Shown: piece after piece, positions 45,904-54,945 of the stretch
Layout of the letters: every line of letters begins with the position of its first letter
How positions within the stretch are numbered: the first letter of the stretch is position 1
Source: Oscillospiraceae bacterium
Lineage (GTDB): Bacteria > Bacillota > Clostridia > Oscillospirales > Acutalibacteraceae
Assembly: GCA_902791235.1 (NCBI GenBank)
Contig: CADAUV010000002.1
Coordinates: 31,243 to 95,242, forward strand
Length of the DNA stretch: 64,000 bases
Reading direction: 5' to 3'
Notes under the pieces: generated by a model
What the model saw: the letters and a program-made list of their open reading frames with translations, nothing else
What the model was told of the DNA's origin: nothing
The model's database searches: none
Program-made: the position numbers and the translations under genes

Positions 45904-47853
45904 TCAAAATGCTTCAAGCACCTTTGCGCCTTTTCTGACAAAGGCGATGAATTCATCGGGCTTCGCGCTTATTTCATAACTGCCCTGAGTGAAGGTCCCG
46001 CCTGTTTTTGTAAGCACCCATTCGCCCTTGGGGAGATATACGGATTTAACCGTCTGTCCCATATTGACAATCGGCGCAAAAAGGATATCGTCGCCGAACA
46101 TATACTGCTCGCCGAGGGTGTAGCACTTCTCGTCCTCGGAAAAATCGAAAAACATGGGACGCATTACGGGCGCGCCTGTTTCTGACGCGATTTCCATATG
46201 CTTTTCTATATACGGTCTGAGCCTTTCGCGAAGCATTACAAGCCCCTTGAGCACCTTATAATTATCCTCGCCGAAGCTCCAAAGCTCATTCGGGTCGCCC
46301 GAAGGCTCCTTGACATCACGCTTTTTCTCACCGTGCCTGTTACGGTTACCGTGAAGCCTCATCACAGGCGAGAACACGCCGTACTGAAACCATCTTAAAA
46401 TAAGCTCACGAAATTCACTGCTCTGCGTATCGCCGCCATAAAAGCCGCCGATATCGGTGTTCCACCACGGTATGCCGCAAAGCGACATATTAAGCCCTGC
46501 CTTCACCTGCTGTGAAAGGCTTTCAAAGCTTGAAGGGATATCGCCGCTCCAGACAAGCGCGCCGAATTTCTGACTGCCGAGATAAGCACAGCGGATGAGG
46601 GTTACAGGCTCATCGTCGCCAAGCTGCTTAAAGCCGTCGTATGCCATCTGAGCATAATAATAGGGATAGAGAAGCGCAACCTCGTCGCCCCTGCCGATAC
46701 TGAAAATAAGATTGTCAAACTGCTCGGGATGCACCTCGGGCTCAGCCTCGTCAAACCAGAGCGCGTCGACGCCGTTATCAAGATAATTTTCCCTAAGCTT
46801 TGAGAAAACGAACTTTCTTGCAGCAGGATTTGTAACATCAATTTCCGCCTGAGGTCCATAGAAGCTGAACACCCTGTCAAGTCCGCGCGCGGTACGGATA
46901 AGCATATTATTATCGCGCATAAAGTTATAATTCTCGCTGCCTCCGTTAATCGTGGGCCACATTGAAACCACAAGGCGCACGCCCATTTTATGAAGCTCGT
47001 CGGTCATCGCTTTAACATCGGGGAAATATTCGGAGTCAAATTTATAATCTCCCTGCTCGCTCCAGTGAAAATAATCGCAGATAATGGCGCTGAGCGGTAT
47101 ACCCTCCGCCTTATATCTTCTTGCGACCTCAAGCAAATCCTCCTGCGTTTCATATCTCAGTCTGCTCTGCCAGAAGCCCGTCGCCCAGTGGGGCATAACG
47201 GGAGCGTGCCCTGTTAAGTCGGCAAGCTCCGAGCAGACCTGCCTCGGCGTACCGCCGATTACGACATAATCAAGCCTTTTCGTTGCGCTCACGCTCCAGC
47301 GCGTGCGGTTATTAGAAAGCTCGACGGTTCCGACTGCGGGATTATTCCAAATAAAGCCGTAACCGAGCGAGGAATAAATATAAGGGATTGTGCATTTTGC
47401 GTTGACATGGCGGAGGTCGAATGAACAACCCTTCAGGTCAAAGCAGCCGCTCGCCTCGTGGCCGAGCCCGTAAAGATGCTCGCCCTCCCTGCCCTCAAAG
47501 GTTACGCGCGCACTCCATAGTCCGCTGCCCTTGTTTTCGTAACAACGAAATCCGCTGTTAAAGGTCATCTCGGGCTTCTCCTCAAGAATGACACTGCCGT
47601 CCTTATAAAAGGTTGTCTTTCCGTTTTGCTCAAGCTGAACGGTAAGGCATCCGACAGTCATTTTAACATTATTGCCGTTGTCCTCAATTATACAGTCCGC
47701 CGCCTTTGGCATAAGAGTGTAATTAAGTTCAAGCTCGCTGCAGTCGGGGAAAGCCTCAAAACGAATTGCATTATCGCCGCAGGGCGTAATACGCACAAGC
47801 TCCCCAACCCTTGTAAAGAGTATTTTATTTTCGCTGATTTCAGCACCGTACAT
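45904..47853 (-). CDS. Glycoside hydrolase family 31 (alpha-glucosidase/alpha-xylosidase-like)
   Basis: 649 residues from the ATG at 47853 (TGGTGA upstream). The N-terminal beta-sandwich (about 1-210) leads into a TIM barrel: PHWATGFWQSRLRYETQEDLLEVARRY, ICDYFHWSEQGDY, the nucleophile Asp in VDALWFDEAEPEVH, and the acid/base Asp in LVWSGDIPSSF, then CGIPWWNTDIGGF. There is no signal peptide. WFDEAEPE-type GH31 proteins act on alpha-linked glucose or xylose; the precise substrate is unknown. A single-gene unit. Confidence 0.92.
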   Translation of the reverse strand: MYGAEISENKILFTRVGELVRITPCGDNAIRFEAFPDCSELELNYTLMPKAADCIIEDNGNNVKMTVGCLTVQLEQNGKTTFYKDGSVILEEKPEMTFNSGFRCYENKGSGLWSARVTFEGREGEHLYGLGHEASGCFDLKGCSFDLRHVNAKCTIPYIYSSLGYGFIWNNPAVGTVELSNNRTRWSVSATKRLDYVVIGGTPRQVCSELADLTGHAPVMPHWATGFWQSRLRYETQEDLLEVARRYKAEGIPLSAIICDYFHWSEQGDYKFDSEYFPDVKAMTDELHKMGVRLVVSMWPTINGGSENYNFMRDNNMLIRTARGLDRVFSFYGPQAEIDVTNPAARKFVFSKLRENYLDNGVDALWFDEAEPEVHPEQFDNLIFSIGRGDEVALLYPYYYAQMAYDGFKQLGDDEPVTLIRCAYLGSQKFGALVWSGDIPSSFESLSQQVKAGLNMSLCGIPWWNTDIGGFYGGDTQSSEFRELILRWFQYGVFSPVMRLHGNRNRHGEKKRDVKEPSGDPNELWSFGEDNYKVLKGLVMLRERLRPYIEKHMEIASETGAPVMRPMFFDFSEDEKCYTLGEQYMFGDDILFAPIVNMGQTVKSVYLPKGEWVLTKTGGTFTQGSYEISAKPDEFIAFVRKGAKVLEAF

Positions 47854-47920
47854 AATAATCACCAAGCAAAGTATAGCATAGGCAGATATAAAAATAAAGT
47901 TTTTATTTTCGGATTTTCTA

Positions 47921-47949
47921 TTGACAAATCAATCTCTAAGGTGTAACCT
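47921..47949 (+). promoter_or_regulatory. asnA promoter
   Basis: TTGACA (47921-47926), 17 bases, TAACCT (47944-47949), with GGTG just before the weak -10, as in the gdhA promoter. The predicted start is about 47956. Confidence 0.65.
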
Positions 47950-47957
47950 GTTCTTGT

Positions 47958-48059
47958 AAGGCAAAGGGGTCTTTGAGATTATCTCGAAGACCCTTTTTAA
48001 TTTGAATACCGTAAAAGACAAAGGAGTCTTTGGGATTTACTCTCAAAGACTCCTTTTTT
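47958..48059 (+). promoter_or_regulatory. asnA leader: two hexaloop/terminator modules
   Basis: Module 1: AAGGC, loop AAAGGG, GTCTT (47958-47973), competing with terminator GGGTCTTTGAG (47967-47977) and CTCGAAGACCC (47983-47993), then TTTTT. Module 2: AAAGAC, loop AAAGGA, GTCTTT (48014-48031), a perfect six-pair stem. It competes with terminator AAAGGAGTCTTTG (48020-48032) and CAAAGACTCCTTT (48044-48056), then more T. Loops start 57 bases apart, the same spacing as in gdhA. The asnA ribosome site follows at once. Confidence 0.8.
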
Positions 48060-48076
48060 AATGAAAGGAGATAGTT

Positions 48077-49075
48077 ATGATTTACCCGAAGGACTACAAA
48101 ACAAAGCTCTCGCAAAGAGAAACGCAGTACGCCATCAAGACTGTGAAGGACACCTTCCAGCTCAAGCTTTCAAAGGCGCTTAATCTTGACCGCGTTACCG
48201 CGCCGATTATGGTTACCAAGGAAAGCGGAATCAACGACGATTTAAACGGCGTTGAGCGCAAGGTGCATTTCACAATGAAAAATATTGAGGGCGAGGCTGA
48301 GGTTGTACAAAGCCTTGCTAAATGGAAGCGTATGGCGCTTTACCGCTACGGCTATGAGCACGGCGAGGGCATTTACACGGATATGAACGCAATCCGCCGC
48401 GACGACGACACCGACAATCTTCACTCCCTTTTTGTTGACCAGTGGGACTGGTGCAGAGTTATCACTGAAGAGGAAAGGAATATTGATTTCCTCAAAGAGA
48501 TTGTCAAAAAAATTGTAAGGGCAATCACGGAAACAAACGAGGTCGTAAAGAACGCCTATCCCATGCTCAGCTTTGAAATGAGCGACGAGGTTTTCTTCAT
48601 CACGACGCAGGAGCTTGAGGATATGTACCCCGACCTCACGCCAAAGAAGCGCGAAAACGAAATCACAAAAAAGCACGGCACCGTGTTCCTTATGCAGATT
48701 GGCAAAAGGCTTAAAAGCGGAGAAAAGCACGACGGAAGAGCCCCCGACTACGACGACTGGGCGCTCAACGGAGATATCCTTGCGTGGAACGAAGTGCTTG
48801 GCTGCGCCTTTGAGATAAGCTCAATGGGCATCCGTGTTGACGAGGAAAGCCTTCACCGTCAGCTTGAGCTTGAGGGCTGCAGCGAGCGTGAGAACTTCCC
48901 GTTTCACAGAATGATACTTGACGGCACACTGCCGCTGACAATAGGCGGCGGAATAGGTCAGTCAAGGCTCTGTATGCTCCTTCTTGAAAAAGCGCATATC
49001 GGCGAAGTGCAGTGCGCAATCTGGCCCGAGGAAATGCGTGAGGAGTGCCGAAAGCACAACATCGTCCTGCTCTAA
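48077..49075 (+). CDS. asnA: Aspartate-ammonia ligase (asparagine synthetase A)
   Basis: 332 residues. AsnA makes asparagine from aspartate and free ammonium with ATP, and resembles class II tRNA synthetases. The start YPKDYKTKLSQRETQYAIK, VTAPIMVTKESGINDDLNGVERKV, the HSLFVDQWDWCRVI block and LPLTIGGGIGQSRLCMLLL are typical. AAAGGAG precedes the ATG. The gene is ammonium-dependent and its leader holds two ANTAR-type modules. The 3' end overlaps the convergent AraC-like gene by four bases. Confidence 0.96.
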   Translation: MIYPKDYKTKLSQRETQYAIKTVKDTFQLKLSKALNLDRVTAPIMVTKESGINDDLNGVERKVHFTMKNIEGEAEVVQSLAKWKRMALYRYGYEHGEGIYTDMNAIRRDDDTDNLHSLFVDQWDWCRVITEEERNIDFLKEIVKKIVRAITETNEVVKNAYPMLSFEMSDEVFFITTQELEDMYPDLTPKKRENEITKKHGTVFLMQIGKRLKSGEKHDGRAPDYDDWALNGDILAWNEVLGCAFEISSMGIRVDEESLHRQLELEGCSERENFPFHRMILDGTLPLTIGGGIGQSRLCMLLLEKAHIGEVQCAIWPEEMREECRKHNIVLL

Positions 49076-49737
49076 TCGGATATGTTTTTTTCGCGCCTGA
49101 GCTCACGGAAGGTTTTTCCGTAATACTTTTTAAGCAGTCTTTCGGTCTGCCTTGTACAAAGTCCGATATTTTCCGAAAGCTGTGTAAGAGTTATATCGGG
49201 CGAATAAAGGAAGCTTCTTTCGATGATAAGAAAGCGGCGGTCGTAGAGGTTTTCGTCCTCGGTATTCTGATAAATACCGTCGGGCAGATACGCACGCACA
49301 AGCTCGGTAAGCTGTTTTAAAAGCAGTGCGGACACCGCGGTTTTATAGTCGAGCTTACGCTCCCTGAGCTCGCTTACGACCTCGTCGGCGAGCCTGTAAT
49401 CAAAGCCGTGGGCAAAATAAAAATGCGTGTCAAGAAAAGCTGCGGAAAGAACATTCGGAGTACCTCCGATTTTCTGCAGATAGATATAAATATCCTCAAC
49501 GGGAGTTTCCTTGTCCGTCGTCTGAGCGTGATAGATATTTGGACCCGTTACGAAGAAATCGCCTTTTTTCAGCCGATATTCCTTGTCCTTTGTAACAAGC
49601 GTGCCTCTGCCGTTTGTTATAAAATGCAGCTCAAAGCTGTTTGAGGAATGGGCGTGCATATCTATCTTTTCTTCCATAACGCCCCTGCCTGCGCTGACAA
49701 GGCCGAAGCTCACGCCGTTAAATTCAAATGAAATCAT
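49072..49737 (-). CDS. AraC family regulator, C-terminus truncated
   Basis: 221 residues. The N-terminal cupin (about 1-90, HAHSSNSFELHFITNGRGTLVTKDKEYRLKKGDFFV read in parts) would bind a sugar. The C-terminal HTH starts at about 170: FLYSPDITLTQLSENIGLCTRQTERLLKKYYGKTF. A normal AraC domain has two helix-turn-helix units over about 100 residues; this one ends with a TAG shortly after the first, where the frame enters the asnA 3' end. It may therefore bind DNA poorly or act differently. The neighbouring GH95/GH43/UxaA genes are plausible targets. Confidence 0.78.
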   Translation of the reverse strand: MISFEFNGVSFGLVSAGRGVMEEKIDMHAHSSNSFELHFITNGRGTLVTKDKEYRLKKGDFFVTGPNIYHAQTTDKETPVEDIYIYLQKIGGTPNVLSAAFLDTHFYFAHGFDYRLADEVVSELRERKLDYKTAVSALLLKQLTELVRAYLPDGIYQNTEDENLYDRRFLIIERSFLYSPDITLTQLSENIGLCTRQTERLLKKYYGKTFRELRREKNISD

Positions 49738-49787
49738 AAAATCACCGATTTAAGATTAAAAATTACCGATTTAAGAATAACACAAAT

Positions 49788-50121
49788 GCGACATCTTTTC
49801 AACAAAGATGTCGCTTAGTGCTGTTGAAAAAGGGCATAACCGCGCCGTAGACGATAAAGAACCTGATTATTGCTCGTAATAATGAGGTTTAATTTTTTAT
49901 CGTATTATAGCACGGTAATTATTTAAAAGCCGTGCAAGCATAAAGTTTGCACGGCTTTTGGCGCTTTCCGTCTTTTGCTCGGGGGCAGTACCTTTGTACA
50001 GCTCCCACTCGCAAAATACGAAATTCTGCTCCTTTTACAAAAGCACGACAGCGTGCCGAATTTGTTGTTTGGTTTTTTCGGCACACTGAATGCGACATCT
50101 TTCAAAGAAAGATGTCGCATT
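49788..50121. repeat. Candidate repeat element bounded by two similar hairpins
   Basis: The 430 bases between the AraC-like and GH95 genes hold no convincing gene. GCGACATCTTT with AAAGATGTCGC forms a hairpin at 49788-49814, and nearly the same palindrome recurs at 50092-50120. Between them, AAAAGCCGTGCAA/TTTGCACGGCTTTT makes a terminator-like hairpin (49925-49958). A minus-strand frame of 65 codons (49923-50120) rich in Cys, Arg and Ser fills the space but looks like the by-product of a repeated element. I did not see other copies in the window. Confidence 0.4.
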
Positions 50122-50175
50122 ATTTATATTGATTTATGATATTATATTTTGAGAATAATATTTCGGAGGACTATT

Positions 50176-52752
50176 ATGAGCATTACCGAGCATTTTGACA
50201 GTCTTAAAAAAATATCCTATTCAAGAAGCTGTACCAAGCTTTCGCCAAACCGCAGAAACCGCGCTTCAAAATGGCGCGAGGGTATGGTCAGCGGTAACGG
50301 AATGCAGGGCGTTGTAACAAGCGGCGCGCCTTACAGCGACAGCTTCATTTTCCAGAATATGCATTTCATTATGCCAAACTGCCACGACAGAATAACTCCC
50401 GACACCTCCTTTGAGCTTGAGGAGGTCAAGAGAAGCATTATCGACGGCAGGGATATTATTGACAAGGCAAGCTATGACGATGTTTATTACTTTCATCCGG
50501 GCGGCGCACTGAGGCTCGAACAGAAGCAGTATAATATCCGAAATTACTACCGCTACACAAATTACAGCACCGCCGAAGTGGGCGTACACTACACAAACTC
50601 CTACGGACAGTGGGAGAGAACGACCTTTACCTCTCAGGCTGACGGCGTTAATATCACAAGGCTTGAAAGCTCCGATGAGGGAAAAGCATTATCCATTACG
50701 CTCAGCTTTGACGCTATGTCCTCAATGGCAAACTACGGCGCAGGCGACGAGGCGAAAACGCTTTACAAGCATGTTGTTAATAACAGTTTAAACGCAGTTG
50801 CTCAGATTGTGCACTATCCGAGCTATGAAAAAAGCGAGCTTAAAAACGGCGGCTACGCAACGCTTACATACATAATCTGCGAGGGCGGCAAAAAGGAGCT
50901 GACCGAGCTTCGTCAAATCAGGGATAAACAGTACGCAGGCAAAAGAAACCCCGCTGTAAAAATAACCGACGCCAAATGCGTTACTCTGATTTCGCTCACA
51001 GGCAGAACAAACGATATGGGCGATATCAAAGACTTTGCAGAAGCAAAGAGCTATGCGCTTTTCACCTCGCTTTACAATAAGGCTGAGGCTGTTGCAAAAA
51101 AGTACACCGTTGACAGCGCATTTGATTATAACAAGGCGCTTAATAACCACCTTCGGATTTATACTCCGCTTTTCAGCGCGGTTGATATAAGCCTTACCGA
51201 ATCTGAAAGCAAGCTTTCAAACGATTCGCTTCTTGCGCTTCAGAAAAACAAAAAAGAGCTTAAAAGCGAGCTTATGGAAAAGCTTTACTATTCGGGCAGA
51301 TATGCTTATCTCTGCTGCTGCGGCTACTCGACAAGCCGTCTTGCAGGGCTCTGGACGGGCGAATTCAATCCCGGCTGGGGAAGCAAATTCACTATGGATG
51401 CAAATGTTAATCTGCAGACCTCCTCGATGAACAGCGGCAATATCGCTTCTGCGCCCGTCGGTTACACATTTTTCATACTCCGTCAGGTTGCAGGCTGGGA
51501 GCAAAACGCAGAAGCCACGCACGGCTTTAAAAACGCAATACAGGCTCCCGTTCATACCGACGGCGACTGCTCCGCGCTCACAGAGACCTGCTACGCCTAT
51601 CCTTTCAGGTACTGGAACGCCGGCGCAAGCTGGATGCTTCAGCCGCTTTTTGAAACGCTTGAAACCTACGGCAATATTCATATTCCGCTTTCAGAGGAAT
51701 ACGACCTTAACAAGCTTACTTCGGTGCTTTCAATAACGCAAGAGGATATAGCTATGTTAAAAAAAAGGGGCTATCTTGAGCTTGAAAGGGATATCCTCCT
51801 GCCGCTTCTCACAAAGAGCGCTAATTACTGGGAGCAGCTTATGACCCCCGAATACTACACCGATGAAAACGGCAATATTCACTTTGAAGGCGGTAAGAGT
51901 GAGCTTGGTGAAAACGAGTATTACTGCATACTGCCGAGCTATTCTCCCGAGAACAATCCGTCAAACTATCCCTCGCCGTCCGACGCGAACTGCGCCATTG
52001 ACATTTCTGCCTGCAGGGATAACCTCAGAATGCTGATAAAGGTAATGAGGGATACTGACGAAAACGCCGATACACAGAAATGGGAAAAGCTCCTGAAGGC
52101 TTTACCCCCCTATCTCTTTGATGAAACGGGAGCGCTTAAAGAATGGGCGTGCAATCAGTTTAAGGAAAACAACGAGCACCGTCATTTAAGCCATCTTTAC
52201 TGCGTATGGCCGCTTGACGAAACACAGAAGGACGAGAAGCTCAGACAGGCGTGTATACAGGCAATTGACAACCGCGAAAGCGAGAACGCAGCTTCGCACG
52301 CACTCGTGCATCGCAGCCTGATTGCCGCAAGGCTCAAGGACAGAAAAAGCCTTTCCGCCGCTCTTTTAAAGCTGGTGAATAATAAAATCCACTACAACTC
52401 ACTTCTCACAAATCATAACTACGACCAGCGCTCGGCATACTGCACGGATTTTGCAATAGGCTATCTCGGAATAATCAACGAAAGCCTTGTTTATTCAAAT
52501 CCGAATGAAATTGAAGCGCTGCCGGCACTGCCTGAAAGCGGCTTTAACTGCGGTAAAATAAACGGACTTCGTACAAGAACAAGGGCGCTTGTAACCTCGC
52601 TCAAATGGAATCTTGAGAAAAAAACGGCAAGTCTTACCGTCAAGTCGGATATCGCACAGAAGATTGAATTAACCTGTCCGCTTTCAGACGAAAAATACAG
52701 CGTAATCTTTACCGCAGGCGAGGAAAAGACTGTTGAATTTACTCTTAATTGA
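50176..52752 (+). CDS. Glycoside hydrolase family 95-like enzyme
   Basis: 858 residues from the ATG at 50176 (CGGAGGA upstream). The domain order matches GH95: an N-terminal beta-sandwich (about 1-260), then an (alpha/alpha)6 barrel with SRLAGLWTGEFNPGWGSKFTMD, the AGASWMLQPLFETLE region, ENNEHRHLSHLYCVWPLDE at about residue 665, and a C-terminal part with ALPALPESGFNCGKINGLRTR. GH95 enzymes are alpha-L-fucosidases or alpha-L-galactosidases. The WTGEFN and MDANVNLQTSS segments differ from the usual consensus, so specificity may be unusual. No signal peptide. First gene of the GH95, GH43-UxaB, UxaA run. Confidence 0.8.
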   Translation: MSITEHFDSLKKISYSRSCTKLSPNRRNRASKWREGMVSGNGMQGVVTSGAPYSDSFIFQNMHFIMPNCHDRITPDTSFELEEVKRSIIDGRDIIDKASYDDVYYFHPGGALRLEQKQYNIRNYYRYTNYSTAEVGVHYTNSYGQWERTTFTSQADGVNITRLESSDEGKALSITLSFDAMSSMANYGAGDEAKTLYKHVVNNSLNAVAQIVHYPSYEKSELKNGGYATLTYIICEGGKKELTELRQIRDKQYAGKRNPAVKITDAKCVTLISLTGRTNDMGDIKDFAEAKSYALFTSLYNKAEAVAKKYTVDSAFDYNKALNNHLRIYTPLFSAVDISLTESESKLSNDSLLALQKNKKELKSELMEKLYYSGRYAYLCCCGYSTSRLAGLWTGEFNPGWGSKFTMDANVNLQTSSMNSGNIASAPVGYTFFILRQVAGWEQNAEATHGFKNAIQAPVHTDGDCSALTETCYAYPFRYWNAGASWMLQPLFETLETYGNIHIPLSEEYDLNKLTSVLSITQEDIAMLKKRGYLELERDILLPLLTKSANYWEQLMTPEYYTDENGNIHFEGGKSELGENEYYCILPSYSPENNPSNYPSPSDANCAIDISACRDNLRMLIKVMRDTDENADTQKWEKLLKALPPYLFDETGALKEWACNQFKENNEHRHLSHLYCVWPLDETQKDEKLRQACIQAIDNRESENAASHALVHRSLIAARLKDRKSLSAALLKLVNNKIHYNSLLTNHNYDQRSAYCTDFAIGYLGIINESLVYSNPNEIEALPALPESGFNCGKINGLRTRTRALVTSLKWNLEKKTASLTVKSDIAQKIELTCPLSDEKYSVIFTAGEEKTVEFTLN

Positions 52753-52785
52753 TATTATACTAAAAGGTGAATCGGGGGTGCTATA

Positions 52786-54945
52786 ATGCTTAATAGCTTT
52801 GATATAAATATCCGAGACCCGTATGTGCTTTACGAGGAGGGCAAATACTATCTCTACGGCACGAGGGCAAAGGATTTCGGAACAGGAGTCGGCGGCTTTG
52901 ATGTCTATATATCGTCAGACCTGAAAAACTGGAGCGAAGCGACACAGTGCTTCAGCTCGGATGAATACGGCCTTAACACCGCAGTAAACTGGGCGCCCGA
53001 GGTACACAGATACCGCGGCGAATACTATATGCTTGCAACCTTCACAAAGGAAAACGGACTTCGCGGCACATATATTCTCAAAGCGCAAAGCCCGACGGGT
53101 CCGTTTGTACCGCACAGCGACGGCGCGGTAACGCCGTATGAATGGGAATGTCTTGACGGTACGCTTTACACCGAAAACGGTATCCCCTATCTTGTATTCT
53201 GCCACGAGCATACGCAGATAACCGACGGCACGGTATGCTACCTTCAGTTAAGCGAGGATTTAAAGACTGCTGTAAGCGAGCCCGTAACTCTCTTTGCAGG
53301 CTCACAGCCTTATTATATTGAGAAAAAGCCCGAGGGCGAGCATTACATAACCGACGGACCCTTTATGTACAGGACTGACGGCGGCGAGCTTTTAATGCTG
53401 TGGTCAACCTTTATTAATCACCGCTATGCAGAATGTCTTGTAAAATTCAGCGGCGGCAGTATAAAGAACGACTTTGTCCACCTTGCTCCGCTCATTGACA
53501 ACGACGGCGGCCACGGTATGATTTTCATGGCTGAAAGCAAGCTCTTTCTGACCTTCCACAAGCCCAACAAAACGGGCTTTGAGCATCCGCATTTCCTTTT
53601 ACTCAACGACACGGGAAACAGCATAGAGCTAAAAAACACCGAGAGAGTTTTACAATTCGGTCAGGGCAATTTTTTAAGGGCATTTGCAGATGATTTTATC
53701 GACAGTATGAACAGTCAGGGACTTTTCGACGGAAGCGTTGTTATTGTTAAGCCCACGCCAAGAGGAAATCTTGACGCCTTTAATGAGCAAAACAGCAGAT
53801 ACCACCTTGTAATCCGCGGTATTGAAAACGGAAAAGCCGTTCAGAGAATAAGGGAGATTGAGTGCGTCAGCAGGTGCATAAATCCCTATGAGGAATACGA
53901 GGATTATATCGGGCTTGCAAATAATCCCGAGCTTCGCTTCATAATCTCCAACACAACCGAGGCAGGAATTACTTTTGACGAAAGCTGTAAGCTTACCGAC
54001 AGACCCGCCCTCTCCTTCCCTGCTAAGCTGACGCAGCTTCTTTACGCAAGGTTCAATGCAGGGCTTGACGGCTTTGTGCTTCTCCCCTGCGAGCTTATTG
54101 ATTCAAACGGCGACGAGCTTAAAAAATGCGTACTCAAACACGCTGAGATTTGGGCTCTCGGCGAGGATTTTACAGAATGGGTTAACAATAAAAACACCTT
54201 CTGCAACACGCTTGTTGACAGGATTGTAACGGGTTACCCGAAGGGCGAGGTCATCAAGGGCTGTGAAAACGACAGGCTTCTCGACACGGGCGAGCCCTAT
54301 CACCTCTGGGCAATTGAGGGCGATTTTGAAAACGAGCTTCCGCTAAAAAAAGCAGGCTTCAATGTTATCTGGACAAAGGATATCAAGCCCGTAAAGGCAC
54401 GCAAGGTAAGGCTTTTAAACGGAGCGCACACGGTTACCGTTTTCCCCGCGCTTCTCACGGGTGTGCAGACCGTCGGAGAATGTCTTGAGGACGAGGACAT
54501 AAGCGGCTTTTTAAAGAGCTATCTTTATGACTGCGCGCTTCCCATGCTTGAGCAAAGCGAGAATAACAGGGAGTTTGCAGACGCGGTGCTCGAAAGATTT
54601 TCAAATCCGTATATAAAGCATATGCTTACTTCAATAGCTCTTAATTCAATAAGCAAGTTTTCCGTTCGCGTAACACCGACCGCGCTTGACTTTATGAACA
54701 GATACGGTAAATTCCCGAGGAGCGTTTGCGTATCGCTTGCAGGGCTGATTTACTATTACAGGCACTGCCAGCCGAATGACGACGCTTCGCTTATTTCGGA
54801 AATAAAAGAAAAGAGCCTTGAGCAAATAATCTCAGGCAAAATGTTCGGCGCTGACTATTCAGACGCTAAGGATGATATTTTAAAGGCATATAAAATGTTT
54901 GAAAACGGCGAAGGCAGAGAGGCTTTGAAATGGGCGGTTTTGTAA
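52786..54945 (+). CDS. GH43-like glycosidase fused to tagaturonate reductase (UxaB-like)
   Basis: 719 residues in one uninterrupted frame. Residues 1 to about 278 are a five-bladed GH43-like propeller: base D11 in IRDPYVLYEEGKYYLYGT, VNWAPEVHRYRGEYYM, and TDGPFMYRTDGGELLMLWS, where Asp stands near the expected acid. From about 284 the protein is UxaB: ERVLQFGQGNFLRAF, KPTPRGNLDAFNEQNSRYH, ISNTTEAGITFD, LPCELIDSNGDELK, a NAD-dependent reductase of tagaturonate to altronate. The junction lies at about 278-285 with no linker. It overlaps uxaA by 16 bases. The fusion may be genuine or due to deletion of a stop and start. Confidence 0.85.
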   Translation: MLNSFDINIRDPYVLYEEGKYYLYGTRAKDFGTGVGGFDVYISSDLKNWSEATQCFSSDEYGLNTAVNWAPEVHRYRGEYYMLATFTKENGLRGTYILKAQSPTGPFVPHSDGAVTPYEWECLDGTLYTENGIPYLVFCHEHTQITDGTVCYLQLSEDLKTAVSEPVTLFAGSQPYYIEKKPEGEHYITDGPFMYRTDGGELLMLWSTFINHRYAECLVKFSGGSIKNDFVHLAPLIDNDGGHGMIFMAESKLFLTFHKPNKTGFEHPHFLLLNDTGNSIELKNTERVLQFGQGNFLRAFADDFIDSMNSQGLFDGSVVIVKPTPRGNLDAFNEQNSRYHLVIRGIENGKAVQRIREIECVSRCINPYEEYEDYIGLANNPELRFIISNTTEAGITFDESCKLTDRPALSFPAKLTQLLYARFNAGLDGFVLLPCELIDSNGDELKKCVLKHAEIWALGEDFTEWVNNKNTFCNTLVDRIVTGYPKGEVIKGCENDRLLDTGEPYHLWAIEGDFENELPLKKAGFNVIWTKDIKPVKARKVRLLNGAHTVTVFPALLTGVQTVGECLEDEDISGFLKSYLYDCALPMLEQSENNREFADAVLERFSNPYIKHMLTSIALNSISKFSVRVTPTALDFMNRYGKFPRSVCVSLAGLIYYYRHCQPNDDASLISEIKEKSLEQIISGKMFGADYSDAKDDILKAYKMFENGEGREALKWAVL

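Noticed and set aside
49040-49072. Read-through of the AraC-like TAG to restore a second HTH
   Set aside because: The frame beyond the TAG is antisense to asnA and has no AraC-like sequence.
49923-50120. 65-codon minus-strand frame (MRHLSLKDVAF...)
   Set aside because: It lies inside the hairpin-bounded repeat block, its ends coincide with the palindromes, and its Cys/Arg/Ser-rich composition looks like a by-product of the repeat.
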